Below, in pieces: positions 1 through 17,572 of a stretch of DNA of 64,000 bases. The translations under genes and the position numbers were made by a program. Below the pieces are notes generated by a model. It was not told where the DNA came from and ran no database searches. It worked only from the letters and a program-made list of their open reading frames with translations. Numbering within the stretch: position 1 is the stretch's first letter; every line of letters starts with the position of its first letter. Source of the stretch: Neelides folsomi (Eukaryota; Arthropoda; Collembola; Neelipleona; Neelidae); the NCBI GenBank assembly GCA_034687125.1, contig JAQGBZ010000065.1, forward strand, positions 124,001 to 188,000. The letters are read 5' to 3'.

Positions 1-37
1 TCACAAATCATTCTAATTGTCATATATTTAAATTTAG

Positions 38-531
<494 letters not shown>

Positions 532-2171
532 ATCAAATTAACTTTATTCCTCGTTGCGACAATGCATAACATATATTCTTTAGAGACTCATAAAATTAAA
601 TTATTTAGGCGTTTACATCATTTAATACTTCCTCATTAAAACTTGAGATTATTTCTACTTCTATTTGTATATTATTAAGTAATATGCTTGAATCCAGAGT
701 CAATACTCGAAAATGCTTATAAGCATGTAATTGATAGTAAAAAATGGGAACAAATGATCTTAAAGTTAGTTATTTAGTGGTTAATTGATAAAGGACACAG
801 TTCACATTTAATCTGTTTGTAGATTGTAGTTTAACTATCCTAGGTATAATAACTTATTATATAGTATATAAAAGAAAATCGTTATTAAGCTATTTAATTT
901 GGTTTAATATACGCAATGCTACACTTCAAAAGAATTGAGATGTTCAGAATAAACAATAAGATTGTAACTTTTGAAAATGCTTTAAATGATGCTTCCTTTA
1001 ACAATAAATATTAATTTTGACCAGCTATTTATTTCATATAATGGCTTGTAAGTGTATTTATATGTGTACTGTACTATTTTATATGGGATAAATAACTAAA
1101 TCTGTATATATTTTATGTGAAAAAATTCTGTGATTTATGCTATATGTCGACAAAATAATAAATTAATGCCATAATCTAAAGCATGCAATGTAACTAATAC
1201 AAAAGTTAAATATGATATAGTATATGTAAAAATATAATACTCAAAGAGTCAAGTTATTAGTGAAATAATTCTAATAAATGAGAATACTATTTCACCTTTA
1301 TATCTTAAGCCTTTTTATCATATGTTCAACGTAACATAATTGGTATTATATTACGAGTTTCAATATCATTATGGTAATGATCTTTTATCAGGAACTTTAA
1401 ATTATTCACCTTCCCGGATTAATATAAAATCTTAAAGCATGAGTAATTTTATTCCCGGAAAATGAGAATCTTCAATTAATTTATTTTATGATGAGATCTC
1501 TTTCTGCGCCTCTCTTTCTGCGGATGTGGGAAAAGAGCAGAGCGTCCGTCTCCCTATAATAATAACATAATAAGCAAAGGGTTCAGGGGGATATATGGCC
1601 TTTCCCTCACATACATATCATGCAACATCGGCCGGGTATGGAAGAATGTGTACGGAAGTGGAGATGGGATCAGAACGGGTTGGTTGTTAGGTATAGCCAG
1701 GCTCTCCTCCCTCCGCTCACCTCCCTCCCGCTAAAATCGAAGGTCGACTCAATTAGGGAGATTGGAGAACTTTCGGAGTTGCCCTTTAAAATGTAGCAAG
1801 AATTGATAGGAATTTGACCTGGGCAAAATCAAATCAACTCCTTTCACTTTCCCACACTCACGCAAATCCCCATTCAGTCAACGCGAAGTTCATGTTTCAA
1901 TCTCATTCTCTTTTATTTAAATCAGGAGAAAGGAGAAATTGGTAGTTTTTGCACAATTCCGGAACTCTCTCAGGGACTTCATGCACAATTTGATCGTGGA
2001 GTTTCCTTTATTCATTTAAGGTCTTTCCTGTTTAGAATCTTGTGAATTTTTATAATGGGGTAGTGAAAGAGCAGGGAAAGAAGTATTAGTATTTATTATA
2101 CCAAATTGATTAGGAAAAGCCATTTGAAATTGTTAGCTTGTTTTTTATTATATATAAAGTTGTTTAAAATA
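532..2171. other. Intergenic region, TMEM245 3' side and hexosaminidase D 5' side
   Basis: About 1.6 kb of mostly A+T-rich sequence with no coding exon that I can support. Roughly 1500-1760 is richer in G+C and pyrimidine tracts than its surroundings and lies a few hundred bases before the next ATG, so it is the likely promoter and 5' leader of the hexosaminidase gene. An in-frame open stretch upstream of the chosen ATG (from 2106) has only a TTG at its start, so it was not used. Confidence 0.5.
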
Positions 2172-4873
2172 ATGGGAGATGCAGTTTGTCGGATTTGTTC
2201 AAATTGTTCGATGAAGACTCGGAAGCCGCGTGTCTTCGTAACTCTCTGTTGTCTCTTTGCAATTGTCATTGGATCTTTTTCTTCTCTTTTCTTTTACTAT
2301 CCTGCCTTCGTTGAGCCGGGGAGTTTGGAAGGGAAGAATATCAATGTAGACGGAGGATATGATTTTGACAATGAATTTGGCTACACGGACGATCCTCATA
2401 GCCAACATGAAATTTCGGATGAAAAGGTGCCGAGGAATTACAATAACGGGAAGCACAACAGAGAATTTGAATTCAATCCTGATTCCGACAAAGTTCGTCA
2501 TGCTCATCATCATCTAATGAACATGAATATCGACGATGGGCAAACCCTTAATGAAAATGAAGAAATCGGTGAAATGGAAAAGTCTCAGTATTCCAATTTA
2601 ATTCAAAATCGTCTCATTCATTTTGATTTGAAAGGTGCTCCACCAAAAATGTCATTTTTAAAAGAGGTAAATAAAAAACAATAGTCAAACATTACAAAAT
2701 TAATTTTAATAACATTTAATTTAGTATTTATTCTATTTAATATGCTGATGTTTTTATATTTTTTCAGGTTCTTAAATTAGCAAAGGCCAGTGGCATTAAC
2801 GGAGTTCTCATTGAATGGGAAGACACTTTTCCTTGGAAAAGTTCCCTCGTGAACTTTACTTTAACAACCGGTGGATATACTCTTAAAGAAGTTGAGGATC
2901 TCCTTAACATGGCACAAAGCATGGAACTCGAAGTCATCCCACTCATTCAAACTTTTGGCCATGTGGAGTTCATATTGAAGCAAGAAGAATTTAGTTACTT
3001 ACGAGAAACGGAACATGATCCTCAATCATTTTGCCCTTCAAAACCCGAAACTTTAACTCTGATCAAGGAAATCATCGATCAGGTAAATTTTAAGAGAAGA
3101 GTTATCTATTATATAAATACAAATATGTAACTACATATGAGAAAGTCATTGTTCTATTAAAAACTTGTTACCTAAGTATATTCATGTCTATCTTGAATTG
3201 TAGATTTTAGAAGTTCACAAAACTTCGAGATATGTTCACATTGGATGTGATGAAGTTTTCAACTTGAGGATTTGTCCACTTTGCCTTTCATCTTCCGAAT
3301 CTCGAGATACTCTCTTCTTGAATCATGTCACTAACGTTGCTAAATATGTTAAGGGGAAAGGAAAAATACCAATCATATGGGACGACATGCTTCGCTCAAT
3401 TCCGATGAGGTTATTATCTAGGAGGACGTAACATTATATAAAATAAAGACCATAAACTATATATATATTAGCTAGAAAGAAATTTATATTTGGATAATTT
3501 TTATATATTCCAGACATACTAATAGTTTATCAAAGAATACATAATATTTTTTCCAATTATCTTTTACAGACTATTGGTTGAATCTTCAATTGGAAGCATT
3601 ATTGAGCCTATGGTTTGGGTCTATGCTGAAGATATTGATAGATTTGTTGGGTTCGAAACTTGGGAGAAATATTCAAAAATATTTCCTACTATCTGGACAG
3701 CGGCTGCATTTAAGGGAGCTTTTGGAGAAACGCTGCAAATTCCCATTATTTCAAGACATGCTGATAATGTGATGAAATGGATCGATGTAGTTCAGAGAGA
3801 ATCTCCTCGGTGGGATAAAGGTGTTGGGGGCCTTGTTTTGACAGGTTTGTTATTATTTATTCCTTTATGACCAAAGTATGAAAATTAAAGAATTTCATGA
3901 ACTTAAATGAATTTTCTTTATTGTAGGATGGCAGCGTTATGATCATTTTTCTATCCTTTGTGAATTGCTACCCGCTGCCATTCCTTCCCTCGTTTACAAT
4001 TCCCTCTTACTTTCAACACCCGGGACAAATTCAGAAATCCGAAACAGGATTTTCGTCCCTTACATCAAGAACGTGACAGAAGAAAGGGAGGAAACGACGG
4101 CTGAGCAATTGGAAGCCTCAGAGACCTCCACTCACCAAGAAGAGAAAATGGAGGAAGGAGAAAAAAGAGTAAAGCGAGCTGAATCGTCCATAATTAGCAG
4201 AATTCCCCATCCTCGGAGTTTAATGCAAAAAGACAAGTCCCTTGGAATTGCGAAGTTTGCTGGTCCTTTGAGCCGCCTTACGACCAGAGATATTAATGGA
4301 GAGATCTCGGAACGGAATGAGAAAATCTCTAGAAAGTTTGTTGAGATTCTTCGATGTCCAATTAGCAGCGGTCGACCTTCACCCAACATTGCAACATTTC
4401 TTAAAGAAATGGACCTTGAACTATCATTTGCCTCTAAATGCAATTTCCCCGGCATTGGGTTTTTCCGATCCCTCTTTCGATTCAAGAGTCTTATCCAGGA
4501 GATTTGGGAGCTCCAATTTAAAATAGAGAGAAAACGAGGATGGTCGAGTGAATACAATTTCCGTCATAATTTTTCTCTTCCTCTCAGAATCGACGAGGTG
4601 ATTTTGAATAATGTTCCAAGGTACAAGAGGAATTTGGCTCTGACCGCCAAATCGGTTGGGAATTCATTAAAGGTCGTGTTTCGTGGTGATGTCATTCTTG
4701 AGTGGATTGAGCAAAATGTGTGGGAGGCTTGGAGAATTCTCGACCAACTTGAGACGTCTGGAGAGAGAATGAAAACATTCACGACATGGCCAAGACGGCC
4801 GTTAAAAAGTCCCTCCAAAATGATTGACGACTTGGGACTTCACCCACTCAACTTGGACAGGGAAGAATTGTAA
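2172..4873 (+). CDS. HEXD: Hexosaminidase D-like GH20 glycosidase, membrane-anchored
   Basis: Five exons: 2172..2666, 2768..3082, 3204..3409, 3570..3844, 3927..4873. They sum to 745 codons plus stop with matching phases. The family removes terminal N-acetylhexosamine residues (GH20). The catalytic Asp-Glu pair sits in HIGCDEV at residues about 282-288 (D286, E287), and the family motif LTGWQRYDH follows at about 429-437. The N-terminus is a short basic, Cys-rich stretch, then a hydrophobic helix at about 21-43, consistent with a type II membrane protein. A 120-residue acidic and His-rich stem leads into the barrel. After the barrel there are about 300 residues of charged, mostly helical sequence. 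The start is the first ATG in frame (MGDAV). The human enzyme is often described as nucleo-cytoplasmic, so the predicted anchor here suggests Golgi or surface location (inference). The 3' UTR runs into the next intergenic region. Confidence 0.9.
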
Positions 4874-7790
4874 TGGGAGGTGAGTTAATTACAAATTACC
4901 TGTATATAAAATAATATCTCTTGCCATCGAACAAACAATGTTTGAATCGAATTGTTCTATTAGAAAAGAATTCAAGTGCATTTTAACCGTCTTTAAAGCC
5001 AACAAACTGTATATTATTATACCACTATACTACTTTAATTTATTTTAAAGTAAGGTAGCCACATTTAAATAATGTTTAACGGATTTACCAAAAATTCACT
5101 TCATACTTCAGTATTTCTTTTCAAAAGTTACCTACCAAAAATAGAAATGTGTACTATAAAAGTTTTATGTACATTTTACATTAGTAGCACTTTCAACAAA
5201 TCAATATTACAATTAATTACTATTATAAATAGTTTAACGAAAACAAAGACTTCGTATATGTATACTTAATCTAGGTAATCACACTTTAGATATTAGTAGA
5301 TTTACCAACGAAGTAGTCAATTAGGATTTATCAAATGCCAATAAAAAATAAAGAGTTTAAAGTTTTAAAGAGTATTATTTTAACCCCGAAAAGTATTTTA
5401 ACCAAATACTATACATTATAAACCATTAAAGGTAAATAATAATTACTATATTCTATTCGGAAAATCAGTGCAGGTGAGTTTGAAAAACCCGCACATAATT
5501 TCCAGAGATACGAATTTCAATTTTACTGTTACTATTAATTGTAGTAATGCATATGCAATATTTAAATCAATTCATTACCCATCTACAAAATACATAACAT
5601 AATGTTTTAATGAAACAATAAAATAATGAAATTGAGGCCAAAATATAAAATAAACATTAAACTTTTTCAAAAACAATATAAATTAGCATTACTACAATTA
5701 ATAGTAACAGTGAAATTGAAATTCGTATCTCTGGAAATTATGTGCGGGTTTTTCAAACTCACCTGCACGGATTTTCTGAATAGAATATAGATCAATATTG
5801 ATTATTAATGATTTCTGTATTGATAGTATTGATTTGGATATTTACATTTAATAAGATGCATACTGAATATCATCTCAACCAGTGTAGAAGTTTTATAAGG
5901 ACAGTTAATGTTAATTATATTTAATTTATGAAACTATCTGTATGTATTTAGATGATTGTGTCATTAATGTTTTATTACATTATATCCTTCTTAAAAACTA
6001 AACAGTATTCACAGTATTATTCCTTTTACAGAGCAGAGCCTTAATCATTTAATAAATCTGTCCTTTTGTCATGATTAAGAATAATGCGAACTGATTCATA
6101 GAATGGTTTATCATTTTTTAATCGTTTTTAACCTTTTTTATACTAATTCCAACCTAATACTTTCTTTTACAAAAAGTTTTATTGTTTTACTGATACTTTT
6201 ATTTATTAAATTAACATTATGTAATGTAACATGTAACATTATGTTTTTCTCATTAAATTGATAGACTTCCACATAGACTTCAACGGTAATCATTACCTAT
6301 TATAACAGTATTTGTTATTTTATATTTCTGAACCAACGAATTTATGTTTATTCTTTTAATAGTTTTAATTAATATTTTTGATAATTTGCCTCACAGCACA
6401 GGCACAGTGGGCCTTTAATAGTATTTTCAGAGTTGTTCAGCATTTCGCAACATGTAAACGACTTAATTGTTGACAAACTACCTTTTATGAATATCGCCAT
6501 TACTTAATAGCTAAATTATTTTTGACAACTACAAAGGTATGAAGTATCACCTAAAAACTCTACACATATCAAATAACAAACTTTCAGCTTAAATAAATGT
6601 TCTACTCTTGCCGTGTATTCGATCAATTGTAACTCCTAGAAAGTGATTGGTCACTTTTAGAACTAGCAAAGAGAATTAGGGATGAGTCGTATAAAAATGC
6701 AATAATTACAAAGGTTCTTAACTACTTATTGCCAAATAATGATCTTTGTGCAATGATTGAAAATATTGTGATAACGACGACGGTTTATTAATGGCAGTTA
6801 TAAGAGTGTTAAATGTTTAAATCTAAACGTCACTCGCTGTTAAATGTTCATTAAGCAGTTTCGCTTTCTTGTGAAAGTTAGAAATAGAAAATAGCATTGT
6901 TTAAAGTATTTATAAAAATCAGTCCATTTGCATTTCACTTGCAATTAAATCTGAGACATATCGCTTTAAATCACTTGTACAATTCGCAAAATGAACATCT
7001 ACAGTAAGTTCTATATTAAATGTAATTACTTAAATGTATAATGTGTGTTAAAAACGTTCGTAGAAGAAATAAACATGTTTAAAAAACTAAGGAAAAAATT
7101 TCTTTGCACAATAATTATTCATCCATCATCCTACCTTTAAAATGGCTGTTTTAAATGATGAGTTAATCACGTTGCTTCCGTACATGATACTCTACAATAT
7201 AGTGTCTGTACTAATATGATATGTTAAAACAAAATTAATTAACCAACAAAAGTATTAGTAATTTAACATTTGAGTAATTTATTATTTGAATTTATAAATG
7301 GTATCATATTTTAATTAGAATGATTTACTCTTACTCAATACAATGGAACATTTTAAATTTTTCGCGTTATAAGTCATCATGATTAAATACTGAATTTATT
7401 TGATAATTGATTATAATAATTGCATAAGTTAAAAGAAAAGAATTAAATCTACAGATACATTAAAACAATAAAATTCCTTCATGCATTACATTATATTTTT
7501 TATTACAATATCTATATTTCTCTATCATTCCATTTACAGTAATTTGGAGCAAAGGATATTAAGAATGCTCAACTAAAATATCACTTGATTCAATGAAACT
7601 ATTTTAATGTGGATGCGTAAAATAGGATTTATGTTTTAAAATCAGTAAAGATAGTTGATAATGTATAGCATGCAAGTATAAGTTGATTAATACGGTATAG
7701 GATAGATTAAAGGAGTTTTAGTCTTTTTGTATAAATATTGTGCACAAAAAAGTAATGGAGGAATTATAATTATTTGGTTACTCGTATAAT
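4874..7790. other. Intergenic region between convergent HEXD and TBCD 3' ends
   Basis: About 2.9 kb, strongly A+T-rich. It contains the long inverted-repeat element at 5446-5790 and short direct repeats near 6215-6245 (ATTATGTAATGTAACATG...). Around 6991-7565 there is a splice-site-flanked 11-codon reading frame, reported separately as a weak finding. No other coding exon or RNA gene is supported. Confidence 0.5.
5446..5790. mobile_element. Foldback/MITE-type element with ~100-bp terminal inverted repeats
   Basis: The left arm (about 5446-5545, beginning CTATATTCTATTC) is the near-perfect reverse complement of the right arm (about 5685-5790). Both contain GTGCAGGTGAGTTTG and the same downstream 60 bases, with only a few substitutions. 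The loop is about 130 bases and A+T-rich, and no transposase is present. This is the structure of a non-autonomous DNA transposon. Target duplication is not decisive; the ends (CTATA/TATAG) would fit a TA target, as used by Tc1/mariner-type families. Confidence 0.85.
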
Positions 7791-12614
<4,824 letters not shown>

Positions 12615-13440
12615 GGTCAATTCTAAAAAGTTAAATATGAATGAGACATAAATATTTTTTGTTTTTTGTATTAGAAAATATTAGATTTAAAATGCAATAG
12701 AGTTGAAGAATAAAATTATAGGATTTACAATTGTATTTAACATAAATTGAAGAGGAATGTGATATTTTATCGTAAGATTGATGTTTGGCTATAAAATTAT
12801 AAAGGTGTCTTTGAAAATTAATTTAAATTAATCAAAAAAGGAATTCAGACGGTTTTTCTTTTCTTTTCTTTGATAAAAGTCAAACTCGAGTAAATTCAAG
12901 TTTGATTTTATTCTCTCAATCGCATCATTTAAAAACATATGCCTAAAAGTATTAATTAACCCCAATGAACAAACGTTTAATGGCGTCCTTACGGATTAGT
13001 ATGTATTAGGAACTGTTCAGAATGCAATGTCGCATATATCTCATAAATGGATTTTACGCGTTAATCGTTGAGATAATCATCATCATCATAATTAATCAAT
13101 ACAGAATAAGTAATAACGATAAGTATTTCTGTTATAATAAAATCAATGAATTTTCAAGTACTATAATTAAATTAATTTCATAAAGCTGATGACACTAATT
13201 AATTTAGTATAAAGTATTTGATGAGTGACAACAGAACTTATTGATTATAAATTATAACATATTAAAGACTTTACCGTTTCAATCCTTAATCAATTAGTTA
13301 ATTGCTTTGAAAGGATACTTTATTCCAACTTTAGTTTTGAAGTTTATTCTAGAAATTTTTGCTAAAGTGGCATTTTCATCAATTTAAAAATTATTATTGA
13401 AAATAAGTATAATTTTATCATAACATAAGCTCCATTAAAT
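12615..13440. other. Divergent intergenic region TBCD / gustatory receptor
   Basis: About 830 bases, A+T-rich, between two start codons pointing away from each other. It must contain both promoters. No TATA box with clear spacing and no further exon could be singled out. Confidence 0.4.
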
Positions 13441-15175
13441 ATGGAAATTGAGGAGAAAAGACACGAGGAGGAAATTGAATCTAAACTGATCAACGTTGGA
13501 CATTGGCTTTTTTCTCAATTAAGATTAGCCGGGTATTTAAATCTACACGAAACTCAAAATGGGAATTTAAAAAAGTTCATTTTAAAGAACTTTAGCTATC
13601 AGTCGTTGTTGAACCTTTTGTCATTCACACTAATTGGATTTCAAAACGTTTTGTTTGCCTTCAATTCTGAAAATTATTTCAAAGTGTTTAAAATTGAGAA
13701 GAACACAGAGAAATTTGCTATCTTTTCTCTGCTCGTTCTCACCACGTTTTTCATTCTAGCAGAGAGAATCGTTTCAATGCTTGAAGGCAAAAGCGTCTTG
13801 AGGTTTTGGCATCGAACGGTCAAACTTTTCTCAACTTTGTCCCAAATGAACAAAGAATTTTGCATTTTGAAAAGTCCATTCTTACTCCAACGGAACTCAT
13901 TATATTCCAAATTATGCAGAAATAGAATTTTCGGAATGCTTTTCTTTGCCGTTTTTCAACTTGTCCTTTATTTCATACTCTTGTATAATTTTCAAAATGG
14001 GTATTTGAAAGGATCAGACAATCTCCCAATAGGTGAACAAGATATGGATTTTGTTATTTGGGTCTCAACGAGCATCATCGTCCAATCGATCTTTTCCATC
14101 AATCATGCTGGGATTTCCCTATGGATCATTTACTTCGTTGAAATGTACTCTGAAGCAGTGAATGCTTTGGAACTCCATGTTGAGAGATTGACATTAGAGA
14201 CGGATGATCAGCACGGGAAGTCGGATTTCATCCATGGGAATACGCCCCTTCAGAACAGCATTAATTCGGAACTTATTAATTACTCATTCTTTAAACAAAA
14301 AGTAATGCCGATTTCTAAGGACAGGGAAATGATTGTAGAGAATCGCTTTAATAAAATGAACATGAACAATAATTGTCAAATCGGATGCAAATTGGAGAAA
14401 ACCCTTGAAGCATTTTTCCTCGTAGAAAATGAACTCGAATCATTTAATGAGATGTTTGGAGTGAAGATCATTTGCGAACTTTTCCTTTGCATTTACTCTC
14501 TCATCTTTTACCTCTTTTATCTTATTTCAGGAGTCATTTCATCCAATTTTTCATCGGTTTTCACATGTTTGGTGGCCATTCTCATTTACATTTTTACTCT
14601 GCTCTCAATGGGAGGTGCAGCAAATAAGTTTTCAATGGCTGTTGATGGACTACTTAACAAACTGTTGCAATTTCCACTTGATGTCGTTTCTCCTAATATT
14701 AGAATTAGAGTAAGTTGACAAATTAACTAATTGCTTATGAATGAGAATTTGAAATATTCAAAACGCAAAGAAAGATTATAGACATAACAAAGTTAATTAA
14801 TTATGGAAATAAAAATACAAATTGATAAGCCGAAAGTACGATGGGAAATAAAAGGGAATAAAGTACAATTTATGCACAAATGCAATCGAATTAGGTAATT
14901 AAATCAATAATTACAATTTTGTTTCAATAAGGTTCAAAATGTGACATTGAAGATGGCCACTCAACCTCCAGAAATTTCACCCTGTTTGTATTTTACACTG
15001 AATCGTCAACTTATTACTTCGGTATGTTGGATAACTTTTATTCAAAAATCAAAATTAGTAGAGATAAGACTTTAGCTTTGAACTAATATGTTATAAATTT
15101 AAGGTGGTGGCTTCAATTGCGACATATTTACTTGTTCTGCTCCAATTCCGTGGAGTCGAAAACAGAAATACATAA
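13441..15175 (+). CDS. Gustatory receptor family protein (seven-transmembrane)
   Basis: Three exons, 13441..14709, 14932..15021, 15104..15175, give 476 codons plus stop, and both introns are phase 0. The long first exon encodes most hydrophobic segments. The last exon carries TYLLVLLQF at residues 460-468, the TYxxxxxQF signature of arthropod gustatory receptors (ligand-gated channels of the GR/OR superfamily). Two phase-0 introns close to the C-terminus, one just before the TY motif, are also typical of the family (established knowledge). The cytoplasmic N-terminus (MEIEEKRHEEEIE) is highly charged. The long hydrophilic stretch between the fourth and fifth hydrophobic segments (about residues 235-320) is the expected intracellular loop. 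Ligand unknown; it should act in the membrane of chemosensory neurons. It looks intact. Confidence 0.85.
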
Positions 15176-15503
15176 TTGAGCATAATGAAAAAACCAGAAG
15201 TATTTAATAGTGAAGATTAGTTAATCTTATCTAATGGATATAAATTTTAAATACATCCTATTACTAGTTATGTATTAAGTGAATCTAATTTTAATCGATA
15301 AACATTTTAAGCAAAATTTGACCTTACGAATTAATGCATAAAATAAAATGAATGGTCCAAATGCATTTCGTCTGATATGTATGTTTTACTTTGTTTCTTT
15401 ATTTCTAACATGTTTGGATGTTGAATACTCGAGAATGACTTGTGCAGGTTGACACAAAATCATTGAAGGTTAAAATTTTCACTTTAATTGTAAGTCCCAT
15501 CTT
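15176..15503. other. Short intergenic region between convergent GR and MDH2 3' ends
   Basis: About 330 bases of A+T-rich 3' flanking sequence with no coding potential. A minus-strand AATAAA (15403..15398) is suitably placed for MDH2. Confidence 0.5.
15398..15403 (-). terminator. Polyadenylation signal, MDH2
   Basis: Canonical AATAAA on the minus strand about 100 bases past the MDH2 stop codon. Confidence 0.5.
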
Positions 15504-16976
15504 CTATTTTTTATGGATAAAATCGACTCCAGTTTGAATATTTTTCTTGAGTTCGGGAAGAGCCTTCTTAAGCAACTCCTGTTCGAATGCACTTAATTTT
15601 CCAAGACCAAGATTCTTCTCAAGTCCATTAGGCTAAATAAATAATATTTCGGTTTATAATGTTTGTAAATAAGCACTCCCAATTAAATACAAAAAATAAA
15701 ATTATGAATTATGAATAAACTTACGCCAAGAAGAACTGGTGTGGCGAAGTATTCAGCTTCCGTAATGTCGGACCTGACATAAGAGCATTCAACAACTCCT
15801 TTTTCTCCATTGAGTGCCTTAAGAACTGAAATCCCGAATCGAGCACCGGCAAAGGCCATTGAAAGGGTCGCAGACCCAGCACCAGCTTTCGCCTTTACAA
15901 CCTCCGTTCCAGCTTCTTGGATTCTTTCTGTCAACGCTTTGAGTTGATCAGCGGGGAATTCCACCGCTGGTTGACATTGTGAGATAAGGGGAATGATCGT
16001 AACTCCCGAATGCCCTCCAACCACTGGGCAATTAACTTTCGTTGGATCGATATTCTAATAAAATAGACAGAAAATCATATTTAGGCAAACTTATAACTTA
16101 TTACCAAGAATTATAAATACATTATCAGAAGCGAAGGATGGTAAAAATAACTATTCAAAAACTTATTTAATTGTTAAATTATAAATTAGATTAACCGACC
16201 TTAGCACCACCAATGAAAGTATTTGCCCGCACAACATCCAAAGTAGAAACTCCGAAGATTCTTTTGGGATCGTAAACTCCGGCTTTCTTGAAAACTTCAG
16301 AAGCAATTGGAACAGTGCTGTTGACAGGGTTGGAAATGATTCCAAGAATGGCCTTAGGACAAGCCTCCGCACAAGCCTGGGCTACATCTCGGACGATTGA
16401 GGCATTGGTGTTGAACAAATCATCCCGAGTCATTCCTGGCTTCCTTGGAACTCCAGCCGGGATAATGACAAGGTCACATCCCTTGAGAGCATCTCTCAAT
16501 TGGTCATTGCCCACATAGCCCGTGACCTTGCAGTTGGTTTCAATGTGGCTCAAATCCGCCGCGACACCGAGGGTGTGAACGACATCATAAACCGAGAGTT
16601 GTGAAATGAGAGGTGATTGTTTCAACAAGAGAGACAAAGGCTGGCCAATTCCTCCACTAGCTCCAATTACTGCTACTTTTGTATTGCTCTGTATCAAAAA
16701 AGACAAATCAGTATATTTAGAACACTAATACTTCTTAATTTAGCTTAAGTATGTTTGATATACGAATAAAATTAAATATTTGAACAAGATATAAATACAA
16801 GGTCAAACAAAGTATAGCTAATCTCCTATGTGTGTTCTATGACTATTAGTTTGCTATTCACAATTAACTTATGATTCACAGATGTTTCATAAGAATCAAA
16901 AACAACTCACCTGAGAAGATGTTGAAAAGGCCTTGATTAAATTGAAGTTAGAGCTTCGTGAGAGTCTTGAAAACAT
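15504..16976 (-). CDS. MDH2: Malate dehydrogenase, mitochondrial
   Basis: Four exons: 16976..16911, 16688..16200, 16054..15725, 15632..15504; 337 codons plus stop, the normal length for the mitochondrial enzyme. It interconverts malate and oxaloacetate with NAD in the TCA cycle and malate-aspartate shuttle. Exon 1 encodes a Ser/Arg/Leu-rich matrix-targeting leader ([11 protein letters not shown]). The Rossmann motif GASGGIG is at residues 31-37, substrate arginines are in VPRKPGMTR (R104, R110), and the catalytic pair is D173 in STLDVVR and H200 in VVGGHSG. Exon 2 ends at an unusual donor, GTCGGT. A 5' UTR intron is visible: donor GTAAGA at 17162 and acceptor TTTTACAG at 16996, leaving a non-coding leader exon near 17163 and above. 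Divergent from DDX55. Confidence 0.97.
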
Positions 16977-17572
16977 TTTTCCTGATTTCCTTCCCCTGTA
17001 AAACAAAAATACCAAATCTTTAACTCTAATTCCTTCCAAGTTGAATAATAAAATAAATGACATTTAGCTCAATATGCCAAATATCAAGTAGAGAAACTGA
17101 ACCTTTTATAATTTTCATTATGATAAACTAGCATTCATTAATATTATTAAATGGGGTCTTACCGCAAGTTGAAGGTGAATAAAAGGGTATCGGAGGAGTT
17201 TGGAGGAAACCTGGTCTAATCCGTGTAGCAGAAGAAGGCAGAAAGAGGCTGGGAGAGACCGAGATCTTCTATTTCAATTGCACAAGATCACGAGAGTCTC
17301 TGCCAGATTTAAAGTGGATGGATGGAAGGAGTCGCCGCGGTTCGACTGGTGGCCTTCAGCTTTTGGGCTAAATCCCAATCCACACAATTCCTATACACTC
17401 CACGTGTTCACAAAACCCGATCTTCAAATATTCCACATGGGATTTATTTTAATTTTAATTCACTCTTCATTTCATTTAATTTTTATAGTTGATACTTGAG
17501 TTTCTTTTGAGTTTAATTTCTTAATTTAATAACTGATTCGTGTTTTAATTGAACTTTGATATATTTGAGAAA
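16977..17572. other. Divergent promoter region MDH2 / DDX55, with MDH2 5' UTR intron
   Basis: About 600 bases between two outward-facing start codons. The MDH2 5' UTR intron (17162..16996 on the minus strand) and leader exon lie on the left; the DDX55 leader lies on the right. The central part (17200-17400) is more G+C-rich than the average of the window, as expected of a shared promoter. A 99-codon open frame on the plus strand here has no support from family resemblance. Confidence 0.55.

Noticed and set aside
17200-17499. 99-codon plus-strand frame between MDH2 and DDX55
   Set aside because: No domain, lies over the MDH2 leader and shared promoter, amino-acid pattern looks random.
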